A stretch of 64,000 bases of DNA from Anaerolineaceae bacterium UBA5404 (GCA_002409625.1 DHNY01000016.1:1-64000), one strand, 5' to 3'. Positions 26,337-37,069 are shown, counted from the stretch's first letter. Made by a program: numbers and translations. Notes: generated from the sequence alone by a model not told the origin.

Positions 26337-27344
26337 ATGAATATTGAAGATTACAAAGGTGTTTTTACTTTTGCCCAACAGGTACATGGCGAGCTGAGCA
26401 ATGTCTCTTTAGAACTGATCGGTAAGGCGCGCGATTTAGCCGCGGACCTTGAAACCAATGTGAGCGTTGTATTGCTTGGTCATCAAATTGGTCATTTGGC
26501 TAAGGAATTGGTTGCCTTTGGCGCGGATCGCGTGATTGTGATTGATGACCCTGTGTTGGATGAATATCGCACCGAGCCTTATACCCAAGGCTTGACCGCG
26601 ATTATTGATGCTTATAAGCCCGAAATTGTGCTCTTTGGCGCGACGGCTATTGGGCGTGACCTGGCACCGCGTGTGGCTGGCCGCGTGCATACCGGTTTGA
26701 CCGCTGACTGCACCAGCCTGGATATTGACCCCGAAAAGAAAGAATTCCGCATGACCCGTCCAGCTTTTGGTGGCAACGTGATGGCAACCATTATTTGCCC
26801 CGAATTTCGACCCGCGATGGCGACTGTTCGCCCGGGTGTGATGGTTAAGGAACTTCGCGATGACCAACGCGAAGGTGAAATCGTGACCTTTGATTACACC
26901 TTTGTCGAAAATCAGGCTTATTTCCAGATTGAGGAAGTGATTAAGAAAGTCAGCCATAAGATTGATATCACCGAAGCCAAGGTTTTGGTCTCGGGTGGTC
27001 GTGGCTTGGGCGATGCCAACTGCTTTGACCTTTTGCAGGGCTTGGCAGACGCGCTTGGTGGCGAAGTCTCCTGCTCGCGTGCTGTGGTGGATGCCGGCTG
27101 GTTACCCAAGGAACATCAAGTGGGACAGACTGGTAAGACCGTGCGCCCTCAGCTTTACATCGCATGTGGTATTTCCGGTGCCATTCAGCACTTGGCTGGT
27201 ATGGAAGAAGCGGATTACATCGTGGCGATTAACAAAGACCCCGACGCGCCCATTTTCAACGTGGCGGATGTGGGTATTGTGGGCGATTTGCACCGCATCG
27301 TGCCTCTGCTGACCGAGAAGATTTTAGCTGAGAAAGAAAAGTAA
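26337..27344 (+). CDS. etfA: Electron transfer flavoprotein alpha subunit
   Basis: 335 aa. The C-terminal FAD domain carries VVDAGWLPKEHQVGQTGKTV, ACGISGAIQHLAGME and AINKDPDAPIFNVADVGIVGD. It forms a heterodimer with EtfB. The ATG at 26337 lies after GGTGGAGG; an in-frame GTG at 26325 is part of that signal. Last gene before a terminator. Confidence 0.95.
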   Translation: MNIEDYKGVFTFAQQVHGELSNVSLELIGKARDLAADLETNVSVVLLGHQIGHLAKELVAFGADRVIVIDDPVLDEYRTEPYTQGLTAIIDAYKPEIVLFGATAIGRDLAPRVAGRVHTGLTADCTSLDIDPEKKEFRMTRPAFGGNVMATIICPEFRPAMATVRPGVMVKELRDDQREGEIVTFDYTFVENQAYFQIEEVIKKVSHKIDITEAKVLVSGGRGLGDANCFDLLQGLADALGGEVSCSRAVVDAGWLPKEHQVGQTGKTVRPQLYIACGISGAIQHLAGMEEADYIVAINKDPDAPIFNVADVGIVGDLHRIVPLLTEKILAEKEK

Positions 27345-27360
27345 GCTTTTTGATTAATGT

Positions 27361-27392
27361 AAAAGGACCCGCAGCAATACAGGTCCTTTTTG
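27361..27392 (+). terminator. Intrinsic terminator after etfA
   Basis: Stem AAAAGGACC/GGTCCTTTT with a 12-nt loop and a T run. Confidence 0.8.
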
Positions 27393-27416
27393 GTTTCTTA
27401 AAAATCAGTCTGTGAT

Positions 27417-28370
27417 TTAGTTTGCGCGTCGTCTGAAAACCAAAACCACCCAGTCGCCGTCTTGGAGGGTGTTGATGTGGTGCAGGTTTTTGGTTTGGGC
27501 AAGCGCAATGAGGTCGGGAGCCTGAATGTCCAAAATTCCGCCCATGATGATGATGCCATCTGCTGTGACGGTATCAGCCAGCCCGGTATGAAGCATTTGG
27601 GTCAGGATGGGTGCAAGGATGTTTGCCAATACAACCGGAGCCTGGTTTAAGCCGTCCGTTCGCGCCAGAATGTCGCTGTGGGTGCCTTCTTCAAAAACAA
27701 TGCGACCTTCCATGCCATTGAGCGCGGCATTGCGGTAACAGCTGGGGATGGCGTCAGCGTCGTTATCCACGCCCAATACCCGCGCTGCGCCTTGACGCAC
27801 AGCCAGGATGGAAAGAATGCCACTGCCACAGCCGATATCGACAACATCTTTGCCCTCACAGCCATACTGCTCAAGCGCGATCATACAAAGTTGGGTGCTG
27901 GGGTGGGTACCGGTGCCAAAAGCCATATCGGGTGAGATGATGATCGGCACACGATCGCCTGCCAGTTTAGGGTCAACCCATGCCGGCAAAATCATCAGGT
28001 TTTTGCCAATAGCAAGGGGCTTATAGTGTTGCTTCCAGCTTGCCATCCAGTCTTGGTTCTCTACCCAGGCTTTTTCCAGTTCGCCAAAAGGCATAATCTG
28101 ACGCATGTAAAAGAGCGATTCTTCAAGCTTGTAGAGTTTGCTTTCCAACCCTGCATCATTTGGTAAATAAGCCGCCACACGCATCTCACCGGTGGGCACT
28201 TCTTCGTAATCGGCGTTGTCAAAACTGGTGATGCTGTGCAAGACAACACCATCGGGCACGTAACGCGAAAAGAGTTCGCTTATGGCTTCTGCCAGTTCAC
28301 CGCTGCAAAGCAGAGAAACTTCAAGCCAGGCATAATCGTGGTTGGGGTCTGTGTTAGCCACTAAACGCAT
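27417..28370 (-). CDS. prmA: Ribosomal protein L11 methyltransferase
   Basis: 317 aa. N-terminal L11-binding domain, then a SAM methyltransferase with [14 protein letters not shown] (PrmA signature), [14 protein letters not shown] (motif I) and [10 protein letters not shown]. It trimethylates L11. The gene overlaps the 3' end of dnaJ by 17 bp and is the last gene of the heat-shock operon, an arrangement also known in Firmicutes. Confidence 0.95.
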   Translation of the reverse strand: MRLVANTDPNHDYAWLEVSLLCSGELAEAISELFSRYVPDGVVLHSITSFDNADYEEVPTGEMRVAAYLPNDAGLESKLYKLEESLFYMRQIMPFGELEKAWVENQDWMASWKQHYKPLAIGKNLMILPAWVDPKLAGDRVPIIISPDMAFGTGTHPSTQLCMIALEQYGCEGKDVVDIGCGSGILSILAVRQGAARVLGVDNDADAIPSCYRNAALNGMEGRIVFEEGTHSDILARTDGLNQAPVVLANILAPILTQMLHTGLADTVTADGIIIMGGILDIQAPDLIALAQTKNLHHINTLQDGDWVVLVFRRRAN

Positions 28371-29490
28371 CCTTTATTTTGTCCAGGAAGCTGCGTTCCT
28401 GAATTTTGATGTCGTGTCCCATGGTGCGACTGAGAGCGAGCAAAAGTTCCTCTTGCTCTTTGTTGAGCTGTTTGGGGATTTGGACATTCACCGTGACCAT
28501 TTGGTTTCCGCGGGCTTCGCGGTGCAAAACGGGCACGCCTTTATCGCGCAACTTAAACACTTTGCCAGGCTGTGTACCGGGCGGTATACGCAGGCTTTGA
28601 TCGCCATCCAGCGTTGGTATGGTTACCTCATCACCCAAGGCGGCTTGCGCCATGTTGATATCGATATCCAATAAAATGTCATTGCCACTGCGTCTAAAGA
28701 ACTGATGTGGGGCGACTTCCAACCGGATGAAGAGGTTCCCGTTGGGTCCGCCATTCGCGCCGGGTTGACCTTCACCAATCAAACGTACCTGGTTGCCGTC
28801 ATCAACGCCCGCGGGAATTTTGACATTCAAGGTTACGGTTTTGCGTTCCAATCCAGTGCCACTGCAAGTGTGGCAAGGGGTTTCCACCATCTCGCCGCGA
28901 CCGCGACAAGTTGGGCAGGTGGTCACCTGAACCATTGAGCCTAAAAAGGTTTGGTGCATCTGGCGCACTTCGCCGGAACCATGACAGGTTTGGCAAGTCA
29001 CCACATTGGTGCCTGGTTCAGCGCCGTTGCCTCCACAGGTTCCACAGCGCTCATTGCGGTTTATGGATACTTCTTTTTCTGTGCCAAAAACGGCTTCTTC
29101 AAAACCTAGTTTGAGGCGTGTGGTCAGGTCTTCACCGCGGCGAGGTGAATTTGCTGAGCGGGCACCACGGCTGGCAAAACCACCAAAGCCGCCCATGCCA
29201 AAGCCAAAGAGCGAATCAAGCAAGTCGCTAAGGTCAATGTCGGCATAGTTGGGCATACCCGTGGTATTAACACCCTGGAAGCCAAATCGGTCATAAGCGG
29301 CGCGTTTATCAGGATCGCTTAGCACGCCGTAAGCTTCGTTAATTTCTTTGAAACGGTCTTCGGCGTCAGGGGATTTGTTGACGTCTGGGTGAAACTCTCG
29401 TGCCAGGCTACGGAATGCGTTTTTAATATCGTCCTGGCTGGCACTTCTTTGGATGCCCAGAACTTCGTAATAATCTCTTTTTTCTGCCAT
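28354..29490 (-). CDS. dnaJ: Chaperone DnaJ
   Basis: 378 aa. J domain with the HPD triad ([10 protein letters not shown]), a Gly-rich region (about residues 85-110), and four zinc-binding repeats: [22 protein letters not shown] and CHTCSGTG. The first repeat reads CGTCGGNG. C-terminal substrate domains follow. Cochaperone that stimulates DnaK ATPase. Confidence 0.97.
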   Translation of the reverse strand: MAEKRDYYEVLGIQRSASQDDIKNAFRSLAREFHPDVNKSPDAEDRFKEINEAYGVLSDPDKRAAYDRFGFQGVNTTGMPNYADIDLSDLLDSLFGFGMGGFGGFASRGARSANSPRRGEDLTTRLKLGFEEAVFGTEKEVSINRNERCGTCGGNGAEPGTNVVTCQTCHGSGEVRQMHQTFLGSMVQVTTCPTCRGRGEMVETPCHTCSGTGLERKTVTLNVKIPAGVDDGNQVRLIGEGQPGANGGPNGNLFIRLEVAPHQFFRRSGNDILLDIDINMAQAALGDEVTIPTLDGDQSLRIPPGTQPGKVFKLRDKGVPVLHREARGNQMVTVNVQIPKQLNKEQEELLLALSRTMGHDIKIQERSFLDKIKDAFSG

Positions 29491-29557
29491 GGTTATCGCT
29501 TAAATGAATGCGATGAAGGGCTTTTTTACAGCCCTTCATCTTCTCTAAAGTGTATTG

Positions 29558-31471
29558 TTAATTTGCCTCAGTAAATTCGCCGTCAACCACATCGCCCTGG
29601 TCATCATCATTTGTCTGACCGGGATCGCTGGCAGGATCCTGCTGGGCTTGTTCTGCCTGGGCTTGTTCTTGGGCGTAAGCTGCCTGGCCAATTTCCTGCA
29701 GTGTCTTCATGAGGTCTTCAATCGATTTGTTAATTGCTTCGGCATCTTCTTCATCGCGAAGTTTTCGTAGCGACGCAATATTATCTTCAACAGCGGCTTT
29801 GTGTTGCTCGCTCACCTTGTCACCAAGGTCCTTGAGCGTTTTTTCGCTTTGGTAAATGGCATTATCGGCGGTGTTGCGCGCTTCGATAAGCTCGCGTCGT
29901 TTTTGGTCTTCTTCCGCGTGGGCTTCGGCATCGCGGCGCATCTGTTCAACTTCGGCATCGCTCAAACCGCTTGAAGCGGTGATGGTGATGTTTTGTTGGC
30001 GACCGGTGGCTTTATCTTTGGCGGTGACTTCCAAAATACCATTGACGTTGATGTCAAAAGTGACCTCAATTTGAGGCACACCGCGTGGCGCGGGAGGAAT
30101 ACCGTCCAGGGTGAATTTGCCCAGGCTCTTATTGTCGATGGCCATCGGGCGTTCACCTTGCAAGACGTTGATTTCAACCTGTGTTTGGCTGTCGGACGCG
30201 GTGGAGAAAACCTGACTTTCGCGAGTTGGGATGGTGGTGTTGCGCTTGATGAGCGGTGTGGCGATGCCACCCAAGGTCTCAATCGAGAGTGATAGCGGGG
30301 TTACGTCAAGCAGCAAAATGTCTTTCACATCACCGCCCAAAACGCCAGCCTGTATGGCGGCGCCAACGGCTACCACTTCGTCGGGGTTGACGCCCTTGTG
30401 GGGTTCGCGGTTAAAGTACTTGCGCACGGCTTCTTGCACGGCGGGCATGCGGGTCATACCACCGACCATAACCACTTCGTGGATATCAGCAGGTTTGAGG
30501 TTAGCGTCTGCCAAGGCCTGGGCAACCGGTTTGAGGGACTTTTCAATCAAATCCGCAGACAGTTGCTCAAATTTGGAGCGGCTCAAGGTGGTTACCAAGT
30601 GCTTGGGACCGCTGGCGTCGGCTGTAATGTAAGGCAGATTGATTTCAGCTTGCATTGTGCTGGAAAGTTCGATTTTGGCTTTTTCAGCAGCTTCCTTGAG
30701 TCGTTGCAAGGCTTGGCGGTCCTGGCGCAGGTCAAGACCTTGTTCGCGTTTGAACTCGTCTGCCAGCCAGTTAATGATGCGTTGGTCAAAGTCATCACCA
30801 CCCAGGAAAGTATCACCAGAGGTGGATTTAACCTGGAAGACGCCATCGCCAACTTCCAAAATAGAAATATCAAAGGTTCCACCGCCCAGGTCATATACGG
30901 CGATGACTTCGTTTTTGTCCTTTTTGTCGAGGCCATAAGCCAGGGATGATGCCGTTGGCTCATTGATGATGCGTAAAACCTCAAGACCGGCAATTTTGCC
31001 AGCGTCTTTGGTGGCGTTGCGTTGCGCATCGTTGAAGTAAGCCGGCACGGTAATCACGGCTTGGGTAACGGGTTCGCCAAGATAGGCTTCGGCATCGCGC
31101 TTGATTTTGCTGAGAATCATGGCCGAAATTTCGGGTGCGCTGTACTGTTTGCCACCCATTTCAACCTGCATATCACCGTTTGGGGCTTTGCTGATCAGGT
31201 AGGGAATGTGGCTGAGCGCGCGTTGAACCTCAAGGTCATCAAAACGGCGACCCATGAAGCGTTTAATAGAAAAAATGGTGTTCTCAGGGTTGATAATGGC
31301 TTGGTTGCGTGCCACACGACCCACCAGGCGTTCGCCGTTTTTATTTACAGCGACCACAGAGGGTACCAGGCGTTCGCCTTCAGCGCTTGGAATAACAACA
31401 GGCTCGCCACCCATCATGACGGCGGCTACAGAGTTAGTGGTTCCTAAGTCGATACCAATGATTTTTGACAT
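29558..31471 (-). CDS. dnaK: Chaperone DnaK (Hsp70)
   Basis: 637 aa. [15 protein letters not shown] at the start, [35 protein letters not shown], and a substrate-binding domain with a helical lid. The tail is Gln/Asp-rich, ending in [10 protein letters not shown]. Follows grpE after 10 bp. Confidence 0.98.
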   Translation of the reverse strand: MSKIIGIDLGTTNSVAAVMMGGEPVVIPSAEGERLVPSVVAVNKNGERLVGRVARNQAIINPENTIFSIKRFMGRRFDDLEVQRALSHIPYLISKAPNGDMQVEMGGKQYSAPEISAMILSKIKRDAEAYLGEPVTQAVITVPAYFNDAQRNATKDAGKIAGLEVLRIINEPTASSLAYGLDKKDKNEVIAVYDLGGGTFDISILEVGDGVFQVKSTSGDTFLGGDDFDQRIINWLADEFKREQGLDLRQDRQALQRLKEAAEKAKIELSSTMQAEINLPYITADASGPKHLVTTLSRSKFEQLSADLIEKSLKPVAQALADANLKPADIHEVVMVGGMTRMPAVQEAVRKYFNREPHKGVNPDEVVAVGAAIQAGVLGGDVKDILLLDVTPLSLSIETLGGIATPLIKRNTTIPTRESQVFSTASDSQTQVEINVLQGERPMAIDNKSLGKFTLDGIPPAPRGVPQIEVTFDINVNGILEVTAKDKATGRQQNITITASSGLSDAEVEQMRRDAEAHAEEDQKRRELIEARNTADNAIYQSEKTLKDLGDKVSEQHKAAVEDNIASLRKLRDEEDAEAINKSIEDLMKTLQEIGQAAYAQEQAQAEQAQQDPASDPGQTNDDDQGDVVDGEFTEAN

Positions 31472-31481
31472 GTTTTATCTC

Positions 31482-32012
31482 CTATTTTGCAACCCGAACG
31501 CAAGCCGGGCGAATGATGCGATCTTTTAATTTGTAACCGGTTTGGACAACTTCAATGACTTGTCCATCCGAGTAGTCTTTACTGTCTTCGTGGGTCAAGG
31601 CTTCCTGGAAGTTGGGGTCAAAATCGTCCCCGGGTTCGATATCCAAAGCCTCAACATTATGTTTTGCCATGGTATTGCGCAGTTTTTGCAAGATGAGCTC
31701 AACGCCATCGACCCAAGCGTTGCATTCCATGCTTTCGGGGCGATTTTTAAGCGCGCGTTCAAGGTCATCGATGACCGGTAAAAAGAGGTTGATGCTTTTG
31801 CCGAGTTCAATCTCCGCGACCATCAGGTTATCCTGGTCAATGCGGCGTTTGTAATTGGCAAATGAGGCACGCTCGCGTTGCAAGTCTTCAAGGTACTGTT
31901 CGGCAACGGCTTGGGCGTCATTGAGCGCGGTTTGATAAGCGTCAATGTCCTCTTGGGTATAAGTCTTGTTTTCTTCTGCGTTTTCGTCTAGTTTCTTTTC
32001 TTTTTTCGTCAT
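31482..32012 (-). CDS. grpE: Nucleotide exchange factor GrpE
   Basis: 176 aa. Long N-terminal coiled coil and the GrpE signature region near the C-terminus (DFDPNFQEALTHE, then VIEVVQTGYKLKDRIIRPA). It releases ADP from DnaK. ATG 32012 follows AGAGG; the upstream in-frame GTG at 32018 overlaps that site. Confidence 0.95.
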   Translation of the reverse strand: MTKKEKKLDENAEENKTYTQEDIDAYQTALNDAQAVAEQYLEDLQRERASFANYKRRIDQDNLMVAEIELGKSINLFLPVIDDLERALKNRPESMECNAWVDGVELILQKLRNTMAKHNVEALDIEPGDDFDPNFQEALTHEDSKDYSDGQVIEVVQTGYKLKDRIIRPACVRVAK

Positions 32013-32052
32013 AAACACCTCTAAAAGGTTTTTCTAATCACTTATTTCTTAT

Positions 32053-33087
32053 TTACTCCACCAGGCTTTCGGAGATGAGCTCAGAAAGCAAACCACCAAC
32101 AAAGCGCACTGTGCTGATGGCGTGGCCGTAAGGCATGCGCATGGGGCCAAGGATGCCCACAGTGCCACTCACCTGGTCTGGAATGCCATAGCGGGTGAGG
32201 ATGAGTGACCAATCGCGCAGTTCGTTCCAGGTGTTTTCACCTGAAATGAGCACTTGCACGTCGCCGATATCTTCGTTCAGAATGGTGCGTGCCATGAGGT
32301 CGTCCAGCATTTGGCGCTCTTCGATGAGCCGCAAGGCACCGCGAGCTTGATCTGGCTCCACCAATTCTGGCGTGGCAAGCACATTGGTGATGCCATCCAG
32401 GAAGAGTTCGCCGGTAACCAGCGTTTCACTGTGGTGCATTTGCTCGCGAATGGCATCCAAGATAACTTTGGCGAGCGGATCTTCTGGAATAGAGAGCTGG
32501 TTGAGGTCGGCGAGGGTTTTATTCTCGCAGGCGTTGTTGAGCTTTTCTGCCAGGTCGGAGAGTTGCTTTTGGTTGTAAATGCTGTTCAGCGACAAAATCT
32601 CCTGGCGAATTTCACCGCCCACCAAAACCAGCACCATGAGCACCTGGGAGCCACGAATGGAGATGAGCTCTATGTGCTTAAAGGTGACCACATCGGTATG
32701 TGGTGCGGTTACCAGTGAGACGGCACGGTTTTGCGTGGCAAGAATGGATGCAGCCAAGGGTAGCCATTCATGCAAACCCTTTCCCGATTGGTAAAACTGG
32801 TGGTTGATGGTGTTGCGCGTTGTGGCTGGCAAGCTGCTTTGATTGAGCAGTTTGTTAACAAAGTAGCGGTAGCCTTCTTCGGTGGGCACTCTGCCGGCTG
32901 AAGTATGCGGTTGGCGCAGGTAACCCAGCTCTGTAAGCGTGTTGAGTTCGGCGCGAACCGTGGCTGAACTGATTTTGAGGTTGTAATCGCGAATTAAGGC
33001 GCCAGAAGCCACCGCCTGTGAACCTTTGATGTGCTCATGCACTACCAAAGAGAGAATAATTTTTTGTCTTTCGCTTAGTGTTGTCAT
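32053..33087 (-). CDS. hrcA: Heat-inducible transcription repressor HrcA
   Basis: 344 aa. N-terminal winged helix (LSERQKIILSLVVHEHI, then SSATVRAELNTLTELGYL and QPHTSAGRVPTEEGYRYFV), GAF-like middle and C-terminal dimer region. It binds CIRCE and shuts the operon off when GroE is free. First gene of the operon, 13 bp after a perfect CIRCE, so autoregulated. Confidence 0.97.
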   Translation of the reverse strand: MTTLSERQKIILSLVVHEHIKGSQAVASGALIRDYNLKISSATVRAELNTLTELGYLRQPHTSAGRVPTEEGYRYFVNKLLNQSSLPATTRNTINHQFYQSGKGLHEWLPLAASILATQNRAVSLVTAPHTDVVTFKHIELISIRGSQVLMVLVLVGGEIRQEILSLNSIYNQKQLSDLAEKLNNACENKTLADLNQLSIPEDPLAKVILDAIREQMHHSETLVTGELFLDGITNVLATPELVEPDQARGALRLIEERQMLDDLMARTILNEDIGDVQVLISGENTWNELRDWSLILTRYGIPDQVSGTVGILGPMRMPYGHAISTVRFVGGLLSELISESLVE

Positions 33088-33100
33088 CTTTTTTCACAAA

Positions 33101-33127
33101 TTAGCACTCTCGGGTCGAGAGTGCTAA
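33101..33127 (-). promoter_or_regulatory. CIRCE operator
   Basis: A perfect TTAGCACTC-N9-GAGTGCTAA, the consensus HrcA target, placed between the -10 box and the hrcA start. Confidence 0.98.
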
Positions 33128-33140
33128 TAACCTCGGATTA

Positions 33141-33169
33141 ATGATATCATGCGCATTTAAGAGCGTCAA
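33141..33169 (-). promoter_or_regulatory. Heat-shock operon promoter
   Basis: On the minus strand TTGACG (33169-33164), a 17-nt spacer, TATCAT (33146-33141). Transcription would start near 33134 with CIRCE covering about +8 to +34. Confidence 0.85.
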
Positions 33170-33209
33170 GAATCGATAGACGCTGGGGCGTTAATGTTTT
33201 GTTAAAACT

Positions 33210-34250
33210 TTAAGAAAAGACTTTAGGCGGGCTGAACCGAAGAGCCAGAACCTGGCGATCGATGCCACCAAAGCGATATTTGTAGATTTCATCCCCGCGC
33301 ATCATGTCCACTTCGCCAAGCTCTTGGCTTATTGCCCAGTCAATCAGCAGCCCAAGATGCACCCAACCGGGGGAATAAGTGGCAAAGGCGGGATCCCAAC
33401 ATGAGTTGTAAACGTAGAGGGTGTCATTTTGGATGATGCTGAGGTACCCAGAGGCGCGTTGCCCGTCAATGCCAAGCCAGGTAAAGACCAAATTACCTTG
33501 CGCGAAGGATTGACGAATAAAACCTTCAAAAAATTTAACCATGTCAGGGTTAAGAAATTGGGCTTTTCCGGCGTCCTGACCCATCAGATGGATGAAGTGC
33601 GCGATGTTTTCTTCAAGCCTTTCAAGCTGGTTCACAAACTGGAGTTCAACTTTGGCTTTGCTTTGCGCGTTACGTAGCTTGCGGCGGATTTCGTGCCTTT
33701 GTTTTTTATCAATTTGGGCTAGATAGGCATCAAAATTTTGAGCAAGCGGAATGTATGGGGCAACTTCGAGGACCTCGCTTTCCAGTTCCCAGCCTTTTTC
33801 TTGGGCAAGCTGAGTGAGCGTTTGCACTGTGGGTGAGGTGTCGATGATATTCGCGAGCAACAAATTTTTACTTGGAAGCGCATTAGCGTTTTGAATATAA
33901 TCAAGCCAATCTGTTAAAAAGCGATTTAAACCTGCTTCGCGAACGATAAAATCAAGGTAATCCGAGACCTCCACTTGCCCAATAAAACCCAGTTGCCAGG
34001 TATCTGTCTCGTTATCAAGCCAGGCAAAAAGAGGTGCGATTCCCAGCAATTGGTCATTTTCATAGGCGACGATGATACAAAGCTGGCGGTCAAATGCTTT
34101 CCATTCGCCACCACCCGCGCTTTGCCACCAATGACTTAAATAAGAGTGGCTCAAAAATGGGGAAGGCGTGATACTTTCATTCAAAAGAGCATCCCATTCG
34201 GGTTTTATTTCGTTCCAGTCCTCTTGAGTGCTCAAAAGCTTGAATTCCAT
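33210..34250 (-). CDS. GNAT-fold acyltransferase (BioF2/CelD-like, Acetyltransf_6)
   Basis: 346 aa. The domain order fits the double-GNAT CelD/BioF2-like family: an N-terminal half with WDALLNES, PFLSHSYLSHWWQS and LLGIAPLF; a conserved basic segment DKKQRHEIRRKLRNA; and a C-terminal half with YVYNSCWDP and VDMMRGDE(I/Y)YKYRFG. Family members transfer acyl groups in capsule, cellulose or cell-wall synthesis, but the substrate is unknown. The ATG at 34250 is preferred because a TATAAT lies 7 nt upstream (leaderless). The longer frame to 34322 would start inside the promoter. Confidence 0.8.
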   Translation of the reverse strand: MEFKLLSTQEDWNEIKPEWDALLNESITPSPFLSHSYLSHWWQSAGGGEWKAFDRQLCIIVAYENDQLLGIAPLFAWLDNETDTWQLGFIGQVEVSDYLDFIVREAGLNRFLTDWLDYIQNANALPSKNLLLANIIDTSPTVQTLTQLAQEKGWELESEVLEVAPYIPLAQNFDAYLAQIDKKQRHEIRRKLRNAQSKAKVELQFVNQLERLEENIAHFIHLMGQDAGKAQFLNPDMVKFFEGFIRQSFAQGNLVFTWLGIDGQRASGYLSIIQNDTLYVYNSCWDPAFATYSPGWVHLGLLIDWAISQELGEVDMMRGDEIYKYRFGGIDRQVLALRFSPPKVFS

Positions 34251-34263
34251 AGGCTGAATTATA
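34251..34263 (-). promoter_or_regulatory. -10 box giving a leaderless GNAT transcript
   Basis: Minus-strand TATAAT (34263-34258), 7 nt before the ATG at 34250. No Shine-Dalgarno and no good -35. Confidence 0.5.
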
Positions 34264-34336
34264 CACGCTGGCATGAATGTTGCTCTATAAAGTGTACATT
34301 TTGTCTTAGTATTTAAGAGCAAAACTCAGGTGCAAT

Positions 34337-37069
34337 ATGAAATACAACTTAGTCAGTTACCAATCAGATAATAAAGAAAACCCCGGTTTTTACGCAAGCA
34401 AACCCTTGCGTGGCGCGGCACGTGGTCGGCAGGATGACACCTTGATCCTCCAGATCTTTCCCACCGAGACAAGCGCTTACTGGCAGAATCAATTGGCAAA
34501 ACTCGCCCGCAATGCAGCAAAGGCTTATTATCAAAGCCCCGGCTCTGTAACCAATGCGATGCGCTCTGCGATTGAACGGGTAAACAAAGCCTTGCGGGTT
34601 CAAAACAGTGGCTTGCGTGTGGAACAAAGCCCAGAAAGCGCGGCGCTAATGGTTGCGGTTTTGCGCGATGGTGAGCTTTATCTTACCCAGGCTGGACATG
34701 CCAGTGCTTTGTTGGTGAGTGGCGCAGGGACGAGGCTTTTCTTTGATGAGACCATCCAACAGCAAGGTTTGGGCTTAAGTGAAACCTTGGCGTTGCGATA
34801 CTTTAAAACAGACTTTTTCGGTGCGGATTACCTTTTAATGGGCGCCCCAGAAACAATGCAGGCCTTTGAACGGGAAGCCCCAACCCCAAGTTCGGTCATC
34901 CGCATGGTGAATGAAATCAAAGATCTGCCAAGCGCTTATTCCTTGACCAAAATTGGTTTGGGAGATGGCAAAGTTGAAAACCGCTTGCTATCTTTGGCTA
35001 TGTTGCTGGATGAGGCAGCGCCTGAATCGGAGCCTCAAGCAGAACCTCAGCCTGAAATGCCAAAAGAAGCGCCAGCAATGCCTCTAGAAGAAGATGAGCC
35101 TGGTCTGGTTAATCAGGTTGTCGACGAGCAGGCTATAAAGCCTGATGATTTAGCTCAAACCTTGCCTTTTGGCGAGCAGCTGACTTTACCCATAGAAGAA
35201 GAATCCAAACTTGAGCATGTTGAGGAAAGCGTTGAGGAATTGGCTGAAGCGGAACAAAAGTCACAGCCAGAGACCCAAGAAGCTGAATTGCCAGCGTTTG
35301 TGACAGACCTGATCGATGGCGAAGAAAGCCTTCCAGAAATGGAAAAAGAGGCTGTCTCAGAAGAAGAAGTAGAAGAAGAGCCACAATCCTATCCCGTTGA
35401 GGAAGAACCCATCATTATTGATGTGTTACCGCAAGTTGAAAGCCTGACCCAAGACCCTGTGGATGAGAGTCCTGTTTTTGAACCAGAGTATGGTGTTGAA
35501 GAGGACTTGCCTGTTGAAGAACTTAAGCCAGAGCTCGTGATGGAAGATGAAGTGCGTATCCCGGCAGAAGAATCGCCATCTGAAGTCTATTCTCAATACC
35601 AAGATGAGCGTGAATTGGCTCGAGGAGAAGAAGTCATTATCGCGCCAGAATTGCCAGCAGACCCAGCACAGGACGCCGCGCGAAGAAAAACCGCGGATGT
35701 GCTTGAAGAGCCTCAGGCACCTCCAGAACCTGATCCGGCTGCCATCGCGCGCCAGGAACGTTTAGAAAAGCTGAAAAAAGGTGCCTTAACTGGCATCGCG
35801 CGTGGTGCAGGCTGGTTGCGTGGGGTTGAAGAAGGCGTGCAGCTGACCAAGAGACGAGCCGAATTAAGAGCCAGCGCCGTGGGGCAAGATATCCCTCCGC
35901 TTTCTGCCTTTACGAAATGGGCAATTGTTATTATTGTGCCGCTTTTGGTGGTTGCCATTGCGGTGGGCATTTACTTCTCGCGTGGTTTAGACAAACAGTA
36001 CCTAAACTACCTCAATCAAGCTCAAATGTTCATCAAAACCGCCAAAGAAAGTGATGAGCCAGCAGTGCAACGCGAAGCCTGGGTTCAGGCCGTGGTGTGG
36101 CTCAACCAGGCGCGCGAGTTCAATCAGGGAGACACAACCGAAATTATTGCGCTGCGCAATGAAGCCCAGGGTGAGCTGGACCGCATGGACGGTGTGAGGC
36201 GATTGATGCTGAGCAAGGCTTTTGGCAAAACCCTTTATCCGGATCTGTTCATCAGCCATATGGTGACCGGTCAAAATGGGGTTTTCGTTTTAGACAAAAT
36301 CACCGGTAATATCTTGCGTTTTTATCAGGCGGGAGGCGCTTACTTGTTGGACAGTAAATTTGCCTGCGGTCCTGCTACCTATGGCGAGCTTGAGGTCGGT
36401 CCAATTATTGATATCACAGACATCTCAGGAAGCAGCCCAAACGACGCAGCTGTAATCGGTATTGATGCAAATGGAAACCTGGTCTTTTGTTCGGGTAGCG
36501 GCAAGGGACATCTTGCGGCGAGCCTGACACCACCCGAAGGCGGACTGGGCAGTATTGACGCCATCCACTTTGGCAATGATGGGCTTTACCTTTTGGACGT
36601 TGCCAAAAACAGAATTTGGGTCTATCGGGGCTTGAGCGATTTGTTCGCTTTTGAGCCTGGATCTTACCTTGACAGGTCTGACGCTGATTTAAGTGGCGCG
36701 ATGGACCTTTTTGTGCGTCGCGATGGCTTATTTGTGCTTTTTAACGACGGCAGGATGGTGTTTAGCAATGTGCCGGCTTTTAATGGTTTTGTGGAAGCGC
36801 AGGAGCCAAGTATGCCCTGGCAAGCCGCGCAGGGCAAAGCCAGCCAGATTTCAGGCCAACAAGTAGCGGATAATGTGCTTTATTTCCTTGAACCAAAGGA
36901 ACCTTCGATTGCGCGTTATTCCTATCGCTTGGTGCCCAGTGATGTGTTAAAGGTAAGCTTTGGTGATGATGCAACGCCAAGACTTGAGGCATCAGCAGTG
37001 GCTGTTTCAAGCTCGCAAACCGTCTTCATTGCCTTTGGGAATGAGTTATACTTTGCACAGCTTCCGTAA
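34337..37069 (+). CDS. Membrane protein with PP2C-like N-terminus, acidic linker and extracytoplasmic domain
   Basis: 910 aa. Residues 1-200 resemble a PP2C/SpoIIE-type phosphatase fold (AALMVAVLRDGELYLTQAGHASALLV, then FGADYLLMGAPETM), but the metal-binding Asp-Gly motifs are not evident, so it may be catalytically dead. Residues about 235-460 are a very acidic Glu/Pro linker. A transmembrane helix lies at about 533-553 (WAIVIIVPLLVVAIAVGIYF). The last 350 residues would be outside, with repeated strand patterns (GVFVLDKITGNILRF, GLYLLDVAKNRIWVY, GLFVLFNDGRMVF) suggesting a beta-propeller. Possibly a signalling or sensing protein. Confidence 0.7.
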   Translation: MKYNLVSYQSDNKENPGFYASKPLRGAARGRQDDTLILQIFPTETSAYWQNQLAKLARNAAKAYYQSPGSVTNAMRSAIERVNKALRVQNSGLRVEQSPESAALMVAVLRDGELYLTQAGHASALLVSGAGTRLFFDETIQQQGLGLSETLALRYFKTDFFGADYLLMGAPETMQAFEREAPTPSSVIRMVNEIKDLPSAYSLTKIGLGDGKVENRLLSLAMLLDEAAPESEPQAEPQPEMPKEAPAMPLEEDEPGLVNQVVDEQAIKPDDLAQTLPFGEQLTLPIEEESKLEHVEESVEELAEAEQKSQPETQEAELPAFVTDLIDGEESLPEMEKEAVSEEEVEEEPQSYPVEEEPIIIDVLPQVESLTQDPVDESPVFEPEYGVEEDLPVEELKPELVMEDEVRIPAEESPSEVYSQYQDERELARGEEVIIAPELPADPAQDAARRKTADVLEEPQAPPEPDPAAIARQERLEKLKKGALTGIARGAGWLRGVEEGVQLTKRRAELRASAVGQDIPPLSAFTKWAIVIIVPLLVVAIAVGIYFSRGLDKQYLNYLNQAQMFIKTAKESDEPAVQREAWVQAVVWLNQAREFNQGDTTEIIALRNEAQGELDRMDGVRRLMLSKAFGKTLYPDLFISHMVTGQNGVFVLDKITGNILRFYQAGGAYLLDSKFACGPATYGELEVGPIIDITDISGSSPNDAAVIGIDANGNLVFCSGSGKGHLAASLTPPEGGLGSIDAIHFGNDGLYLLDVAKNRIWVYRGLSDLFAFEPGSYLDRSDADLSGAMDLFVRRDGLFVLFNDGRMVFSNVPAFNGFVEAQEPSMPWQAAQGKASQISGQQVADNVLYFLEPKEPSIARYSYRLVPSDVLKVSFGDDATPRLEASAVAVSSSQTVFIAFGNELYFAQLP

